Assembly (NCBI GenBank): GCA_019115705.1
Contig: DXDB01000200.1
Coordinates: 1 to 49,444, forward strand
Length of the DNA stretch: 49,444 nucleotides
From: Candidatus Tetragenococcus pullicola
GTDB taxonomy: Bacteria > Bacillota > Bacilli > Lactobacillales > Enterococcaceae
Direction: 5' to 3'
Part shown: piece after piece, positions 37,604-47,204 of the stretch
How the letters are laid out: the number at the start of each line of letters is the position of its first letter
How positions within the stretch are numbered: the first letter of the stretch is position 1
Program-made: the position numbers and the translations under genes
Notes under the pieces: model-generated
Seen by the model: the letters and a program-made list of their open reading frames with translations, nothing else
The model's database searches: none
What the model was told of the DNA's origin: nothing

Positions 37604-40600
37604 TTTCTTCCCCCTCTCGAATTTTATCCATGATTTGTTCTTTTGTCAGATTTTCAATACGGTGATAATTGTTCTCTTTAAGCATCACATCAAATTGACA
37701 AATACTACGAAATGGACAGAATTCGCAGGCTCTTTTCTTATCTTTGACTTTAAAGGATGGATTTAGGGAAATATCGCCGGTTAAAATTCGGTTTCCTCCC
37801 TCGATCATTTTCCTCCGATTATGAGCAATCAATAATTGAATGTCTTGCTCTGAATAAAATTTATCTTTACTCTTGGTATTCATTTTGACTTGATCATTTT
37901 TATCTTTTTGTATTGGAAAAAGAAGAGAATTTTCTTTTGTCTCTAATTGATGATCATAAATTTCAAACAGTTCTGGATTATCGACAAACAATCCATCATA
38001 TTTAAACTGCTTCAAACGTTCTTTTTCACTGGCTTTACTTGCATCTAAAATAGGATCATGCACATGCAAATAATAAGCGCCAGCTATCTTGGCATCTTTT
38101 CTGCCAATTAGTTCAACTGCATCTGTTAAGGCAACATCTAAATAAGTGACTAATTGTAATGCCAACCCATAGTAGTTTTCTGTCAAATCAAAACTTCGAC
38201 TACTCGATTTATAATCGATCACACTGAGCCAAGGCTTGCCGTCACTAACAGCCGTATCGATACGGTCTATTTTTCCTCGTAAATGTAGGTTAGCACCATT
38301 ATTTAATGGAAATTGTAAATCTTTCAAACCTTTTTTGCCAGCTATCTGACCAAAGAGAACTTCTGTCTGAACAGGTGATAATTGTGTCCGTTCACTTTGT
38401 TTCTTTAGCGCCCAAGTTACTCGTTTAATGGTAGCACCTAATTGATAACGAATAAAATTCATTCGTTTGGTCCGATTTAATATGGAATAACGTCCTTGCC
38501 CAAATACCTTTTGTAGTAAGGTATCCACAAGCAGTTCCCTTTTTTGATCAGTCAGTGTTAGTAAGGAAATATTTTTTTCAATCAATAAACTTAAAAATTG
38601 GTCCAAGGCTTCATGGAAAAATTCTCCTGTAACTGCAGCATTTAATCCATAAAGGTCTCTTTCTTTCAACCGTAAACCATATTTCATATAGTATTGATAC
38701 TCACATTGATAAAAAGTTTCCATTCGAGAGATTGAACTATAAATATCTTTTCCATACAATTCCAATGCCGTTTTCGTCTGCAAAGACACAGGTGTATTCA
38801 ATTCACTTTGACTGTCAAAAACACGACTTGCCAGAGTGTGCCAATCTGACGCTAGTAAGATTTGTTTTAGAGTTTGCCATTTCGGTGAGAGCGTTGAATT
38901 TTCCTCTTGTGTTTGACGCATCAAATAATTCAACTGACGAATCAAATTCCGATAAGAGCCTACATAATTTTTAGGATCCGCCTCTAAATGAATAGGTACC
39001 AATTTTTCTAACTGACAATCTGTCGTGTGTAACAACCGTGTTAAATAAGGCGATGGTTTGATATTTTTTGTCGTATCGTAATTGGCTGCATAACTCAAAT
39101 ACAATTTATCATGAGCCGATAAAAATAGATTATACGCCACAAAGGGTTCTTTTCGAATCGTCTCGCCCGCTCGATCTCTTAGAAATTGTCCATCTTGAAG
39201 ATTTTCATTGATTCGTTGCCGTTCCTCAATAGATAACAATGTTTTATTTTCTACCTGACGTGGAAAAGTTGTTTCATCTAAACCAATGGCAAAAGTCACT
39301 TTGCTTTGTTGCGGTCGAGCTAAATCGAGTGGATTGATCTGAACTTGATCGATAGCCGTCGGAATTTTTCCAAAAGTAAAGTTTGAAAGTCCACTCGTCA
39401 ACACCTCTTCAAACAACTCAAAATCAAAAGGATCCTCCCCTGAAATTTCAACAAATTCATCAAAAAGATCCATCAATGCTTGCCAAGTTTGTTCATGATT
39501 TCGAGCTTGATCCAAGTTGCCGCGTTCGATTTCTTGATCTCTCCAACAAATCAACTGTTTGTCAACACCAATCCTTAATAAAAATTGATAAAAGATAAAC
39601 AATCCCTCGCGATTTGTTTTTGCAGCTTTTATTTCTTTGAAAAAAGGAACGATTTCTTCTAAAAAACAAGACCGAATAAAATTGATTTTTTCTTCCATTT
39701 GTTTTGTTTCAACGGATTCTCCAGCTTCAAAATCATACTCTAGAAGTTGCCAAGGTTCATCATTTGTCCAATCTGTCCCATGATAATTATAAGCTAAGGA
39801 TTTATTTTCAGTCAGATCCACGAGAAAACGATACGCTTTGGTTGCACTTTTCCAATCCGAATACTCCTTTTTCAAAGACAGCGGAATATAAAGCTCCGTT
39901 CTTAAAAAACGCAAAACATCGGTTTGTCTATAGTGATATTTTTCTAGTGAAAACAGAGATAAGATAAATTCTACCAAAGGATGTTCTTCCATTTTTTTCT
40001 CTTCATCGATGTAATAAGGAATATCCATTTCATCAAAAATTGTCGGTAACAATGACGTATAAATTTCTGGACTTAACGTTAATAGTTGAATATCACGGTA
40101 GCGTAATTTTTCTTCTGATTGAGCGTCCACTACCAACCTACGAATCTCTAAAGCAACATGTCGTAATTCCTCTTCTGGCGTTTGGGCACACCATATCCTA
40201 AGAAAGTTTCCCAAATGCAATGGTTGTCTTACATTAGAAGAACTGCTTTTTCGCCAAGTTCTTTCTAGTGCTAGATAATCTTCGGAAGCTTCTTTAAGTA
40301 GTGGTGCGTATTGATCTTGTAAAACAGGTACTTGTTGGTCATGTGCTCTAGCTAATAACTCTTGATAAGTTCTTCGTGATTCGAAAAATAACGCTAAGGG
40401 GTCATTTGATTCGTTCGGAGAATCTACTAGTAAATCGATACAAACTGAACTATTTTCCATTAGTAGGCAAAGTAAATTTTGCTCCTGAGCAGAAAACGAT
40501 GAAAAGCCACTGATTAAAAATAATTGTCTTTTTAATTGATTATTTACAGTTGAATCCTTTGTATCGATACTTTGACTAACATAACGAGTCAAGGTTTCAA

Positions 40601-41165
40601 TAGGCGATTCCACGCTTATATTCCTATCTAGGAGTTCTTGTTCATAAGCAGAAAAGATAAGCTGTAGTTCTTTCATTTTTAATTGAAAATCTTTTTCCTG
40701 ACTAGAACCTGATGTCTGTTTCTGCTGAACACTTAATTGATCAAACGTAATATTTCCCATTTGAAATTCTTGGTACAATTTCAACAGTTGGTCAATAAAA
40801 CCAGCGTGGGCAATTTCACCACGAAACATTGTTAGTTGATTGGAAATAGTTGATAAAACCTTTCGCATCAGCATTGCCGATCCAGCTTCTGACACGTTTT
40901 TTTCTTTATATTCACCACTACTTTGGAGAAAATACCAAGCCAAACGGTGAAAACTATAAACTTGAGCACGGATTGTACTAAATTCTTTTTGACCTTGTCT
41001 CCTTTTTAAATCAAGTAGAATTTCTTGTTCTCGTTCAAATTTATTATAGTTTGGAACGATAAAAAAAACTTCACTATTTTTTCTTTCTAACCATTGAAGG
41101 GCCTGATCAATCATTTTGCTTTGATGATCACAATTTCCTGCGCCCACTGTGAATTGAAGACTCAA
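37596..41165 (-). CDS. rexB: ATP-dependent nuclease subunit B (RexB)
   Basis: Partner of RexA. The 1189-residue product begins MSLQFTVGAGNCDHQ, where the AddB Walker A is degenerate, as in lactic acid bacterial RexB. The C-terminus has the RecB-family nuclease motif SVIDYKSSSR and an iron-sulfur set: Cys in FYQCEYQYY and CEFCPFRSIC. A TTG at 41165 follows GAGGAGGG; the frame extends 82 codons further, but that extension is hydrophobic, lacks a site and overlaps the opposite nitroreductase gene. First gene of rexBA, with a promoter TTGTTC-N17-TATACT. Confidence 0.92.
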   Translation of the reverse strand: MSLQFTVGAGNCDHQSKMIDQALQWLERKNSEVFFIVPNYNKFEREQEILLDLKRRQGQKEFSTIRAQVYSFHRLAWYFLQSSGEYKEKNVSEAGSAMLMRKVLSTISNQLTMFRGEIAHAGFIDQLLKLYQEFQMGNITFDQLSVQQKQTSGSSQEKDFQLKMKELQLIFSAYEQELLDRNISVESPIETLTRYVSQSIDTKDSTVNNQLKRQLFLISGFSSFSAQEQNLLCLLMENSSVCIDLLVDSPNESNDPLALFFESRRTYQELLARAHDQQVPVLQDQYAPLLKEASEDYLALERTWRKSSSSNVRQPLHLGNFLRIWCAQTPEEELRHVALEIRRLVVDAQSEEKLRYRDIQLLTLSPEIYTSLLPTIFDEMDIPYYIDEEKKMEEHPLVEFILSLFSLEKYHYRQTDVLRFLRTELYIPLSLKKEYSDWKSATKAYRFLVDLTENKSLAYNYHGTDWTNDEPWQLLEYDFEAGESVETKQMEEKINFIRSCFLEEIVPFFKEIKAAKTNREGLFIFYQFLLRIGVDKQLICWRDQEIERGNLDQARNHEQTWQALMDLFDEFVEISGEDPFDFELFEEVLTSGLSNFTFGKIPTAIDQVQINPLDLARPQQSKVTFAIGLDETTFPRQVENKTLLSIEERQRINENLQDGQFLRDRAGETIRKEPFVAYNLFLSAHDKLYLSYAANYDTTKNIKPSPYLTRLLHTTDCQLEKLVPIHLEADPKNYVGSYRNLIRQLNYLMRQTQEENSTLSPKWQTLKQILLASDWHTLASRVFDSQSELNTPVSLQTKTALELYGKDIYSSISRMETFYQCEYQYYMKYGLRLKERDLYGLNAAVTGEFFHEALDQFLSLLIEKNISLLTLTDQKRELLVDTLLQKVFGQGRYSILNRTKRMNFIRYQLGATIKRVTWALKKQSERTQLSPVQTEVLFGQIAGKKGLKDLQFPLNNGANLHLRGKIDRIDTAVSDGKPWLSVIDYKSSSRSFDLTENYYGLALQLVTYLDVALTDAVELIGRKDAKIAGAYYLHVHDPILDASKASEKERLKQFKYDGLFVDNPELFEIYDHQLETKENSLLFPIQKDKNDQVKMNTKSKDKFYSEQDIQLLIAHNRRKMIEGGNRILTGDISLNPSFKVKDKKRACEFCPFRSICQFDVMLKENNYHRIENLTKEQIMDKIREGEEND

Positions 41166-41199
41166 CAAAATCCCTCCTCTAAGATTTATTTTTAAATTA

Positions 41200-41228
41200 A
41201 GTATACACCAAGCTACAATCAAGAACAA
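41200..41228 (-). promoter_or_regulatory. rexBA promoter
   Basis: Minus strand TTGTTC, 17-base spacer, TATACT, about 35 bases before the TTG. Confidence 0.65.
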
Positions 41229-41258
41229 GAGTTCGCTTAAAAGTTTTAAGCATATTCT

Positions 41259-41287
41259 TTTACTAACATTTTGTAAGGTGCTATTGT
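41259..41287 (+). promoter_or_regulatory. Nitroreductase promoter
   Basis: TTTACT, 17-base spacer, TATTGT with an extended TG. The spacer shows a weak TTAC/GTAA dyad. Confidence 0.6.
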
Positions 41288-41323
41288 ATGAAAGTACAAA
41301 AAATAATAAAGGTGGAATTACAA

Positions 41324-41920
41324 ATGTCAAACTTTTTAGAAGCACTAAAGAATCGTCGCTCCATTTACGTATTAGGTCGCAATATATCTCTTTCCAATGA
41401 AGAAATTTCAAATTTAATCAAAGAAGCAGTGAACCAAAGTCCGAGTGCTTTTAATGCACAAGAACCTCGTGTTGTTATTCTTTTTGGAGAAAATCACGAG
41501 AAATTATGGAACCTAACTGAAGAAGTATTAAAACCCTTAACTCCTGAAGATGCTTTTCCAAACACTCAAGCAAAATTGGCTAGTTTTAAAGCAGGTTACG
41601 GAACCGTACTTTTCTTCAACAATACGGATACTACCAAAAACTTACAAGAACAATTTGCACTTTATGCAGATAACTTCCCTGATTGGGCAGAACAAGCCAA
41701 TGGCATTGCTACTTCTAATGCATGGGTTACTTTATCAGAAGCTGGATTAGGTGCTAGTTTACAACATTATAATCCTGTCATTGATGAAGCTGTTGCTAAA
41801 GAATGGAATATTCCGACCAATTGGCGTTTGCGTTCTCAACTTGTCTTTGGTTCTAAAGAAGATGAACCCTTAGAAAAAGATTTCTTAGCCGAAGATGAAC
41901 GTTTCCATATTTACGAATAA
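41324..41920 (+). CDS. Nitroreductase-family FMN oxidoreductase (HBN1/Frm2-like)
   Basis: A 198-residue flavoprotein of the small nitroreductase type, with the FMN-binding NRRSIYVLGRN (about 9-19), NQSPSAFNAQEPRVVIL, YGTVLFF and GASLQHYNPVID. The substrate cannot be read from sequence; relatives reduce nitro compounds or quinones. The chosen ATG follows AAAGGTGG; the frame opens 12 codons earlier, but that part precedes the site. It diverges from rexBA and ends in a strong terminator shared with the next gene. Confidence 0.9.
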   Translation: MSNFLEALKNRRSIYVLGRNISLSNEEISNLIKEAVNQSPSAFNAQEPRVVILFGENHEKLWNLTEEVLKPLTPEDAFPNTQAKLASFKAGYGTVLFFNNTDTTKNLQEQFALYADNFPDWAEQANGIATSNAWVTLSEAGLGASLQHYNPVIDEAVAKEWNIPTNWRLRSQLVFGSKEDEPLEKDFLAEDERFHIYE

Positions 41921-41930
41921 GGGACTCACT

Positions 41931-41971
41931 AAAAAAGGACATGGCTGAAACATTCAGCTATATCCTTTTTT
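41931..41971. terminator. Bidirectional terminator after the nitroreductase gene
   Basis: AAAAAAGGACATGGCTGAA pairs with TTCAGCTATATCCTTTTTT (two wobbles) over a 3-base loop. Confidence 0.88.
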
Positions 41972-42461
41972 ATAATTCGTTGGGATCTAAAATAACATCG
42001 ATGGGTGTTCCCTCTTTTAAATGTTTACTTAAAAAACCTACGATTTCATCAAGTGGATGACTGAATTTCAGTAAGGGACCTCTTAAGCCAAATTGGAAAA
42101 AGTTCAATTTTACTTGCTTATTTTCTTTATCATGAAATAAAACAACCCGATCAACATTTTTAAAATTGATTCCACGATTATCTAATTGATGAATCATAAA
42201 AGATTCTTCGGTAATTCCCTTGTTTTTAACCAAATAACTCAAAAAGGTTGCTACGATGGCTACTCCTCTTACTAATTCATCTAAAGAAGTTGGCGGTTCT
42301 TGGAAGTAAATCCAACATACAAAACCTGCTGCCACGATTGGTAAAACAATTGATGTGCGTGACTGATATTTCGCAACAAAAACTAATTCTTTTTGAGATA
42401 TAAAGAGGTAAATATATAGAACTAGTGTAAATAAAACAAATAATATTGTAAATGTACTCAT
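41970..42461 (-). CDS. Membrane protein of unknown family (163 residues)
   Basis: Not recognised. It has three hydrophobic stretches at about 5-22, 38-53 and 65-80, then a soluble C-terminal domain (about 85-163) with the segments SFMIHQLDNRGINFKNVDRVVLFHDKEN and LKFSHPLDEIVGFLSKHLKEG, which suggests a small beta-rich module of the kind seen in YcxB/DUF5673-like proteins. That is only a resemblance. The ATG has AAGGAG. It shares a terminator with the nitroreductase and diverges from an HdeD-type gene. Confidence 0.65.
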   Translation of the reverse strand: MSTFTILFVLFTLVLYIYLFISQKELVFVAKYQSRTSIVLPIVAAGFVCWIYFQEPPTSLDELVRGVAIVATFLSYLVKNKGITEESFMIHQLDNRGINFKNVDRVVLFHDKENKQVKLNFFQFGLRGPLLKFSHPLDEIVGFLSKHLKEGTPIDVILDPNEL

Positions 42462-42553
42462 TTCTTGATACTCCTTTTCTACATTCTAACAAAGACAGCA
42501 AATGAAGTAAAAAGTAACTATCTTTTAGTTGATACTCACAAAATGGTTATTGA

Positions 42554-42582
42554 TTGCTTAAACAGTATAAAATTAGTACACT
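42554..42582 (+). promoter_or_regulatory. Possible promoter of the first HdeD-type gene
   Basis: TTGCTT, 17-base spacer, TACACT, about 20 bases before the ATG. Confidence 0.45.
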
Positions 42583-42601
42583 TATAGTAAGGAGGTGACA
42601 A

Positions 42602-43135
42602 ATGATGATTAACGAAAAAAAGGGATTTGATTGGCTTAGTTTGCTTGCGGGAATCTTGTTTATCCTTATTTCGTTCATGTCTTTTCGTAACCCTGGTTTT
42701 AGCTTACGTACTATTGTTTTACTATTTGCAATTGTAGCTATTACAAATGGTATCTTAGGCATTATCACAAGAAATCGAATCAAAAATTGGACTGGTTATC
42801 GTGGCAACATCTTTTTAGTACTAGGCATCCTAGAAATTTTAGTTGGAATTATCTTATTGTTTAACCTTGATGTTGGAATCCTTGCTTTATCCTATGTATT
42901 TTCTATTTGGTTTATCGCTGATTCTATCCGTAACCTTTTCTTATTACAAGGTGTTCGCCTTGTCCGAAGTGGTTATTATTGGTTTTCTTTGATTCTAAAT
43001 GTTATTGGGATTTTCATTGGAATCTCATTATTCTTTGACCCAATCATTTCAATGCTATCTTTATCCTTTTTAATTGGGTTATACTTCTTACTCTCAGGAA
43101 TTTTTTACATTGTTCGTGCATTTTCAAGATACTGA
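42602..43135 (+). CDS. HdeD-type (DUF308) membrane protein, copy 1
   Basis: A 177-residue, very hydrophobic protein with six predicted helices in two repeats of three, the HdeD/DUF308 layout (WLSLLAGILFILISFMSF, LLFAIVAITNGILGIIT, FLVLGILEILVGIILLF, and so on). E. coli HdeD gives acid resistance at high cell density; Gram-positive members are uncharacterised. A perfect AAGGAGGTG precedes two tandem ATGs. A second member lies 0.6 kb away on the other strand. Confidence 0.88.
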   Translation: MMINEKKGFDWLSLLAGILFILISFMSFRNPGFSLRTIVLLFAIVAITNGILGIITRNRIKNWTGYRGNIFLVLGILEILVGIILLFNLDVGILALSYVFSIWFIADSIRNLFLLQGVRLVRSGYYWFSLILNVIGIFIGISLFFDPIISMLSLSFLIGLYFLLSGIFYIVRAFSRY

Positions 43136-43145
43136 TCAAAGTATA

Positions 43146-43179
43146 AAAGAGACAGTCAAAAATTATGACTGTCTTTTTT
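43146..43179. terminator. Bidirectional terminator after HdeD copy 1
   Basis: GACAGTCA and TGACTGTC pair over a 7-base loop, with A and T runs on the outside. Confidence 0.9.
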
Positions 43180-43633
43180 ATATTTTGTTTGAAAAACACG
43201 CACAGTTCGTAGACAAAATTTGCTTATTTTCTAATTCCAATAGTCGTTTATCAATTCTTTGAAGGATGCCGCTTTCTGAATCAACAGCGCCTTGCTGCTT
43301 CTTAGTTTCGACTAACAGATTTTTTTCTTTGTGTACTCTTTTTTGTTGATGATAGATATTAGCCAGTCTTTCTACGTATTCATAATGAGTATACGCAGTT
43401 CCTTCAATCAAATACAGTAAAAGATCTTCTGCCTTTGAGAACTCTTGATTTGCATAATAGTCTAACGCAGTACGATAAAGCTTAATATCCAATTCTTCTA
43501 ATAATTGAACCTTTTTCTTTTTTTCTTTCCATTGGTTCACTGAAATTTTATCAATGATTCGTCCTTTATCATCATATAAAAAAATCACAGGAACATCATT
43601 CGGATGTAATTTTGTCTCACTGAATTTTTTCAA
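43178..43633 (-). CDS. Unrecognised protein with TPR-like helices (151 residues)
   Basis: Not recognised. The N-terminus (VPVIFLYDDKGRIIDKISVNQW) looks like a small beta unit. Residues about 42-120 are helical with spacing that recalls tetratricopeptide repeats (LYRTALDYYANQEFSKAEDLLLYLIEG and YVERLANIYHQQKRVHKEKNLLVE). A Cys pair (NCACF) sits near the end. No signal peptide or membrane helix is seen. The start is a TTG preceded by GGAGG. It lies between two HdeD-type genes. Confidence 0.65.
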   Translation of the reverse strand: MKKFSETKLHPNDVPVIFLYDDKGRIIDKISVNQWKEKKKKVQLLEELDIKLYRTALDYYANQEFSKAEDLLLYLIEGTAYTHYEYVERLANIYHQQKRVHKEKNLLVETKKQQGAVDSESGILQRIDKRLLELENKQILSTNCACFSNKI

Positions 43634-43722
43634 ACGAATCCCTCCGACTCCTCATATTCTTAAATGTACTATACTACAAATAGAATAAAAAAACTATCTT
43701 TTTTCAATTTTCTTTAATAAAT

Positions 43723-43769
43723 AAAAAGCATCTATTCCCTCTTGTTTTGTATTGGGAATAAATGCTTTT
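43723..43769 (-). terminator. Terminator of HdeD copy 2
   Basis: AAAAGCATTTATTCCC and GGGAATAGATGCTTTT (one wobble) form a long stem on the minus strand, followed by T-rich sequence. Confidence 0.85.
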
Positions 43770-43778
43770 AGATCTCCA

Positions 43779-44300
43779 CTAATTTTTTTTGAATTGTATA
43801 AATTCAAAAATATCAGTCAGTGCCATAACAATCATAATAACACCAAATAAAGAAACAAGGCTTGACACAGCTCGAAACATAAGTAGTAACCCCGCGATAA
43901 CAAATAAAATACCAACAAACAACCAGGCAATATATGATTGATTTTCTTTTTTTAGTTGCAACCCCTGTCCAATACGTAGACACCCTGCAATCACAACGCC
44001 AATACCTAAGAAAACTGTTAAAATTGTTACGATTGGTTTGGCAAGAAGAAAAATAACGACGGCCACAAATAAACATGCGACTCCTAAAAATAAATCAAAG
44101 CTTGCACTTGCCATTCGATTTCTATCTTTGGCCCAATTCACTAGATGAAATACGCCAAAAATTAGAAAGATCCCTACTACTAAATAGATAATAACTTGAG
44201 AGAACTGTTTTGGATTCCAAAGTGCATAGATGCCAATAATAAGAGTTAACAATCCTCGCAATAATGTATTGCGTTGTAGCTTTTGATAGAATGTTTTCAA
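43779..44300 (-). CDS. HdeD-type (DUF308) membrane protein, copy 2
   Basis: A 173-residue protein with six predicted helices in the HdeD/DUF308 arrangement (LLTLIIGIYALWNP, IIYLVVGIFLIFGVFHLV, FLGVACLFVAVVIFLLA, and so on). It shares the length and helix layout of copy 1 but differs in sequence. The start is a TTG following GAGG; there is no better ATG. It sits 24 bases downstream of the phospholipase D-type gene, so the two are probably co-transcribed. Confidence 0.85.
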   Translation of the reverse strand: MKTFYQKLQRNTLLRGLLTLIIGIYALWNPKQFSQVIIYLVVGIFLIFGVFHLVNWAKDRNRMASASFDLFLGVACLFVAVVIFLLAKPIVTILTVFLGIGVVIAGCLRIGQGLQLKKENQSYIAWLFVGILFVIAGLLLMFRAVSSLVSLFGVIMIVMALTDIFEFIQFKKN

Positions 44301-44323
44301 ACTTTTTCCTCTTTTCTATTAGA

Positions 44324-45685
44324 TTAACAAAACCGACGTAAGAATGGATTAATAATCCGCAAAATTAAGTAAAGCATCCGCTTCAGAAATGGTATTTTTT
44401 GAGGGATTTCTTCTTCTAAATTTGGATTTGAAAAGTTGATGTTCTCTTTCGAACAATAATGTTCAAAGTCAGCATTTATCCATTGATTCAGTTGCACGGA
44501 ATCAACGGCTATCATCAATTCTGTATCAATATAAACACTACGCATATCCATATTCATTGAACCTAAAATAGTAAGATTCTCATCTAATAAATAGGCCTTT
44601 TGGTGCAAAGAATCTCCCCCTGTCATTTCACGAAGCAATACACCTGTATCTAAAATATTGTGCTTTTGATTTAGATAATCAGAAGCGCCAAAAACATTTG
44701 CTGCAGTATTTGCAGAGTTGGTTAAAATTTCAATTTTTTCTAAATGAGTAGACCAGTTGGTAAGGTCTTCATACATCTCTTTTCCACAAATAATGTAAGG
44801 GGTATAAATTTTAACTCGTTCTGCTCGTTTAACAAACTGATCGATGTTATCCCATAATACAGGTGCTTTATTTTTAGCCTTTATTTCTGAGGTCAATAAA
44901 GAAATCTTATGAGTGGGCACTGTTTCTTTTTTCCACGCATAAAAAGAATTGTACGCTTTTGGATAATACCTTTTTTCTGCTTCCTTATATTCTTTAATCA
45001 AACTATCAATGGGTCTTATTTTAAAATAGAGTCCCTTGGGTCTATAAGGTTTCGTAGTGGGCAAAGCTTTCAGTTGATTATGATAGTGCCATAATTCTTC
45101 TACTGAGCCTTTTTGTTCACTTTTTGGACTATAAACTAGCAACTCACAATCTTTATTCTTCTTCCCTTCATTTAAATAGGATCGATTGCAAATGTTTCGA
45201 CCTCCTAAAACATAGAAAGAATCATCCACTAAAAGGTACTTACTATGATGGACTGCCAGAAGTCGATGCGGGCGCAAAATTGAGACCGGATTATAGATGT
45301 AGACATTGATATTCTTATGATCAGAAAAGGTTTGAAACCAGCGAGAACGATGTAAGTCGAACAACTTATTTTTGCCATCTGTAATAAAATCAATTTGAAC
45401 GCCGCGATCAGCAGCTTCCAATAAAGCAGCCAAATAAGTTTTTCCAGCTCTATCTAGTACAAGCCGATAAGTAGAAACGGCTATTTTCTTCTTCGCATTT
45501 GCTATTAATCGTAAATGCATTTCAAAGGCTTCCTGATTATCCAGTAAAGGCCGTACTCTTTCCTTTCCCTCTTCTTTTGAAAAATAAGAAGAATATTGAA
45601 ATGAGTTTTTGATACTTTGGGGTGTCTTTTTGTGACGGATATAGGGTGAAACAATCGCTAAAAAATAAAATATAAAATAAATCAA
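44324..45685 (-). CDS. Phospholipase D-family protein (cardiolipin-synthase-like)
   Basis: A 453-residue protein with two HKD motifs, VHHSKYLLVDDSFYVLGGRN (about 150-170) and LHQKAYLLDENLTILGSMN (about 375-395), each with HxKx4D and the downstream G-G/S-x-N. The N-terminus starts with one hydrophobic helix (about 1-15) and the C-terminus ends in a basic amphipathic segment (PFLKRMLYLILRIINPFLRRF). Typical cardiolipin synthases have two N-terminal helices, so this is a shorter member; the substrate (phosphatidylglycerol or other) is not proven. The TTG start has AAAGGA. HdeD copy 2 follows. Confidence 0.85.
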   Translation of the reverse strand: MIYFIFYFLAIVSPYIRHKKTPQSIKNSFQYSSYFSKEEGKERVRPLLDNQEAFEMHLRLIANAKKKIAVSTYRLVLDRAGKTYLAALLEAADRGVQIDFITDGKNKLFDLHRSRWFQTFSDHKNINVYIYNPVSILRPHRLLAVHHSKYLLVDDSFYVLGGRNICNRSYLNEGKKNKDCELLVYSPKSEQKGSVEELWHYHNQLKALPTTKPYRPKGLYFKIRPIDSLIKEYKEAEKRYYPKAYNSFYAWKKETVPTHKISLLTSEIKAKNKAPVLWDNIDQFVKRAERVKIYTPYIICGKEMYEDLTNWSTHLEKIEILTNSANTAANVFGASDYLNQKHNILDTGVLLREMTGGDSLHQKAYLLDENLTILGSMNMDMRSVYIDTELMIAVDSVQLNQWINADFEHYCSKENINFSNPNLEEEIPQKIPFLKRMLYLILRIINPFLRRFC

Positions 45686-45747
45686 ATAGCTCTTTCCTTT
45701 AATTCATATTTACCAATAGCCCATTTTTTCATTTAGCAAAATTTTTT

Positions 45748-45779
45748 AAAAAAAGCACGTCCCTAGACATGCTTTTTTA
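45748..45779 (-). terminator. Terminator of the cdaA-cdaR-glmM operon
   Basis: AAAAAGCACGTC and GACATGCTTTTT (one wobble) pair over a 4-base loop, then T-rich sequence, 4 bases after the glmM stop. Confidence 0.88.
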
Positions 45780-45782
45780 CTT

Positions 45783-47138
45783 TTATTCAATGCCGATATT
45801 TTCACGAACAACTTTCACTATTTTATCAACATAATAATTTACTTGCTCATCTGTTGGTGCTTCAGCCATCACACGAAGAATAGGTTCAGTTCCTGAAGGT
45901 CTTACTAAAATTCGACCTTCTCCATTCATTTCTTTTTCAGCTGATTCGATCACTTCTTTTATAGCCGGAACATCCATGGCATGATGTTTATCAGATACAC
46001 GAACATTTACTAATTTTTGTGGATAAATGGTTACTTCTTCCGCCAACTCTGACAATTTTTTTCCGGTTTGTTTCATCACATTCAACAACTGAATACCAGA
46101 TAACATACCATCCCCTGTGGTATTTAAATCTAAAAACACCATATGACCTGATTGTTCTCCGCCAAAGTTATAGTCATTTTTACGCATTTCTTCCACAACA
46201 TAACGATCACCTACTTTAGTGATAACATCTTTTAATCCAATTTCTTCAAGTGCTTTGTGGAAGCCTAAATTACTCATCACAGTTGTTACTACAGTATTTT
46301 GTTTCAACCGTTTATTTCTAGCCAAATCTTTGGCGCAAATATACATGATTTTGTCGCCATCAACAATTTGACCATTTTCATCAACAGCAATGACTCGATC
46401 GCCGTCACCATCGAAAGCCAAACCGACATTTGCTTCTTTATCTACTACAAATTGAGCAAGTTGTTCAGGATGAGTCGATCCCACATTATCATTAATATTC
46501 AATCCATCTGGTGACGTTCCCATTGTATAAAAATCAGTTTCCAAATCGGCAAACAAGCGATTAACAGTGGTAGCTGTTGCACCATTGGCAGCATCTATAC
46601 AGATTTTTAGACCCGACAAATCTCCATTAATTGATTGTTGAAGAAATTGCGAGTATTTTAATAGACCTTCAGGGAATTCTTCGACCGTTCCTAATCCTTC
46701 TGCTGAAGGCCTTGGCAATTCATCTACAGGAGCATCTAGTAAAGCTTCAATTTCCAATTCTTGATCATCAACTAGCTTAAATCCATCATTCCCAAAAAAC
46801 TTAATTCCATTATCTTGTGCTGGATTATGTGATGCCGAAATCATAACCCCAGCACTGGCTTTTTGGACTTTGGTCAAATAAGCAACTCCTGGTGTCGAAA
46901 TAACACCTAATTGAAACACTTCGATTCCTACCGAAATTAAGCCTGAAATCAAGGCCGTTTCCAAAAGTTGACCAGAAATTCGAGTATCTCTTCCTACTAA
47001 AACGCGTGGATGCTCTTCAGTCTTGGCATGCTGACTCAAGACATATCCTCCACAACGTCCCAATTTAAAAGCAAGTTCAGGTGTTAATTCTTGATTGGCA
47101 ACTCCACGAACGCCATCTGTTCCAAAATATTTTCCCAT
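45783..47138 (-). CDS. glmM: Phosphoglucosamine mutase
   Basis: Converts glucosamine-6-phosphate to glucosamine-1-phosphate for peptidoglycan precursors. The 451-residue protein has the active-site [15 protein letters not shown] with the phosphorylated Ser at about 103, the metal loop DGDGDR, GGEQSGH and the phosphate-binding RPSGTEP. AGAAGGG precedes the ATG. It is the last gene of the cdaA-cdaR-glmM operon, an arrangement conserved in Firmicutes in which GlmM also binds and restrains CdaA. Confidence 0.96.
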   Translation of the reverse strand: MGKYFGTDGVRGVANQELTPELAFKLGRCGGYVLSQHAKTEEHPRVLVGRDTRISGQLLETALISGLISVGIEVFQLGVISTPGVAYLTKVQKASAGVMISASHNPAQDNGIKFFGNDGFKLVDDQELEIEALLDAPVDELPRPSAEGLGTVEEFPEGLLKYSQFLQQSINGDLSGLKICIDAANGATATTVNRLFADLETDFYTMGTSPDGLNINDNVGSTHPEQLAQFVVDKEANVGLAFDGDGDRVIAVDENGQIVDGDKIMYICAKDLARNKRLKQNTVVTTVMSNLGFHKALEEIGLKDVITKVGDRYVVEEMRKNDYNFGGEQSGHMVFLDLNTTGDGMLSGIQLLNVMKQTGKKLSELAEEVTIYPQKLVNVRVSDKHHAMDVPAIKEVIESAEKEMNGEGRILVRPSGTEPILRVMAEAPTDEQVNYYVDKIVKVVRENIGIE

Positions 47139-47204
47139 GATTTATAATCCCTTCTGAAAATAATTATTTTTCACCAATGAGGTTACTAAATGATATTTTT
47201 TTAT

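Noticed and set aside
41166-41411. 82-residue N-terminal extension of RexB
   Set aside because: It is hydrophobic, lacks a ribosome site, overlaps the opposite nitroreductase gene and is absent from RexB; the TTG at 41165 with GAGGAGGG fits.
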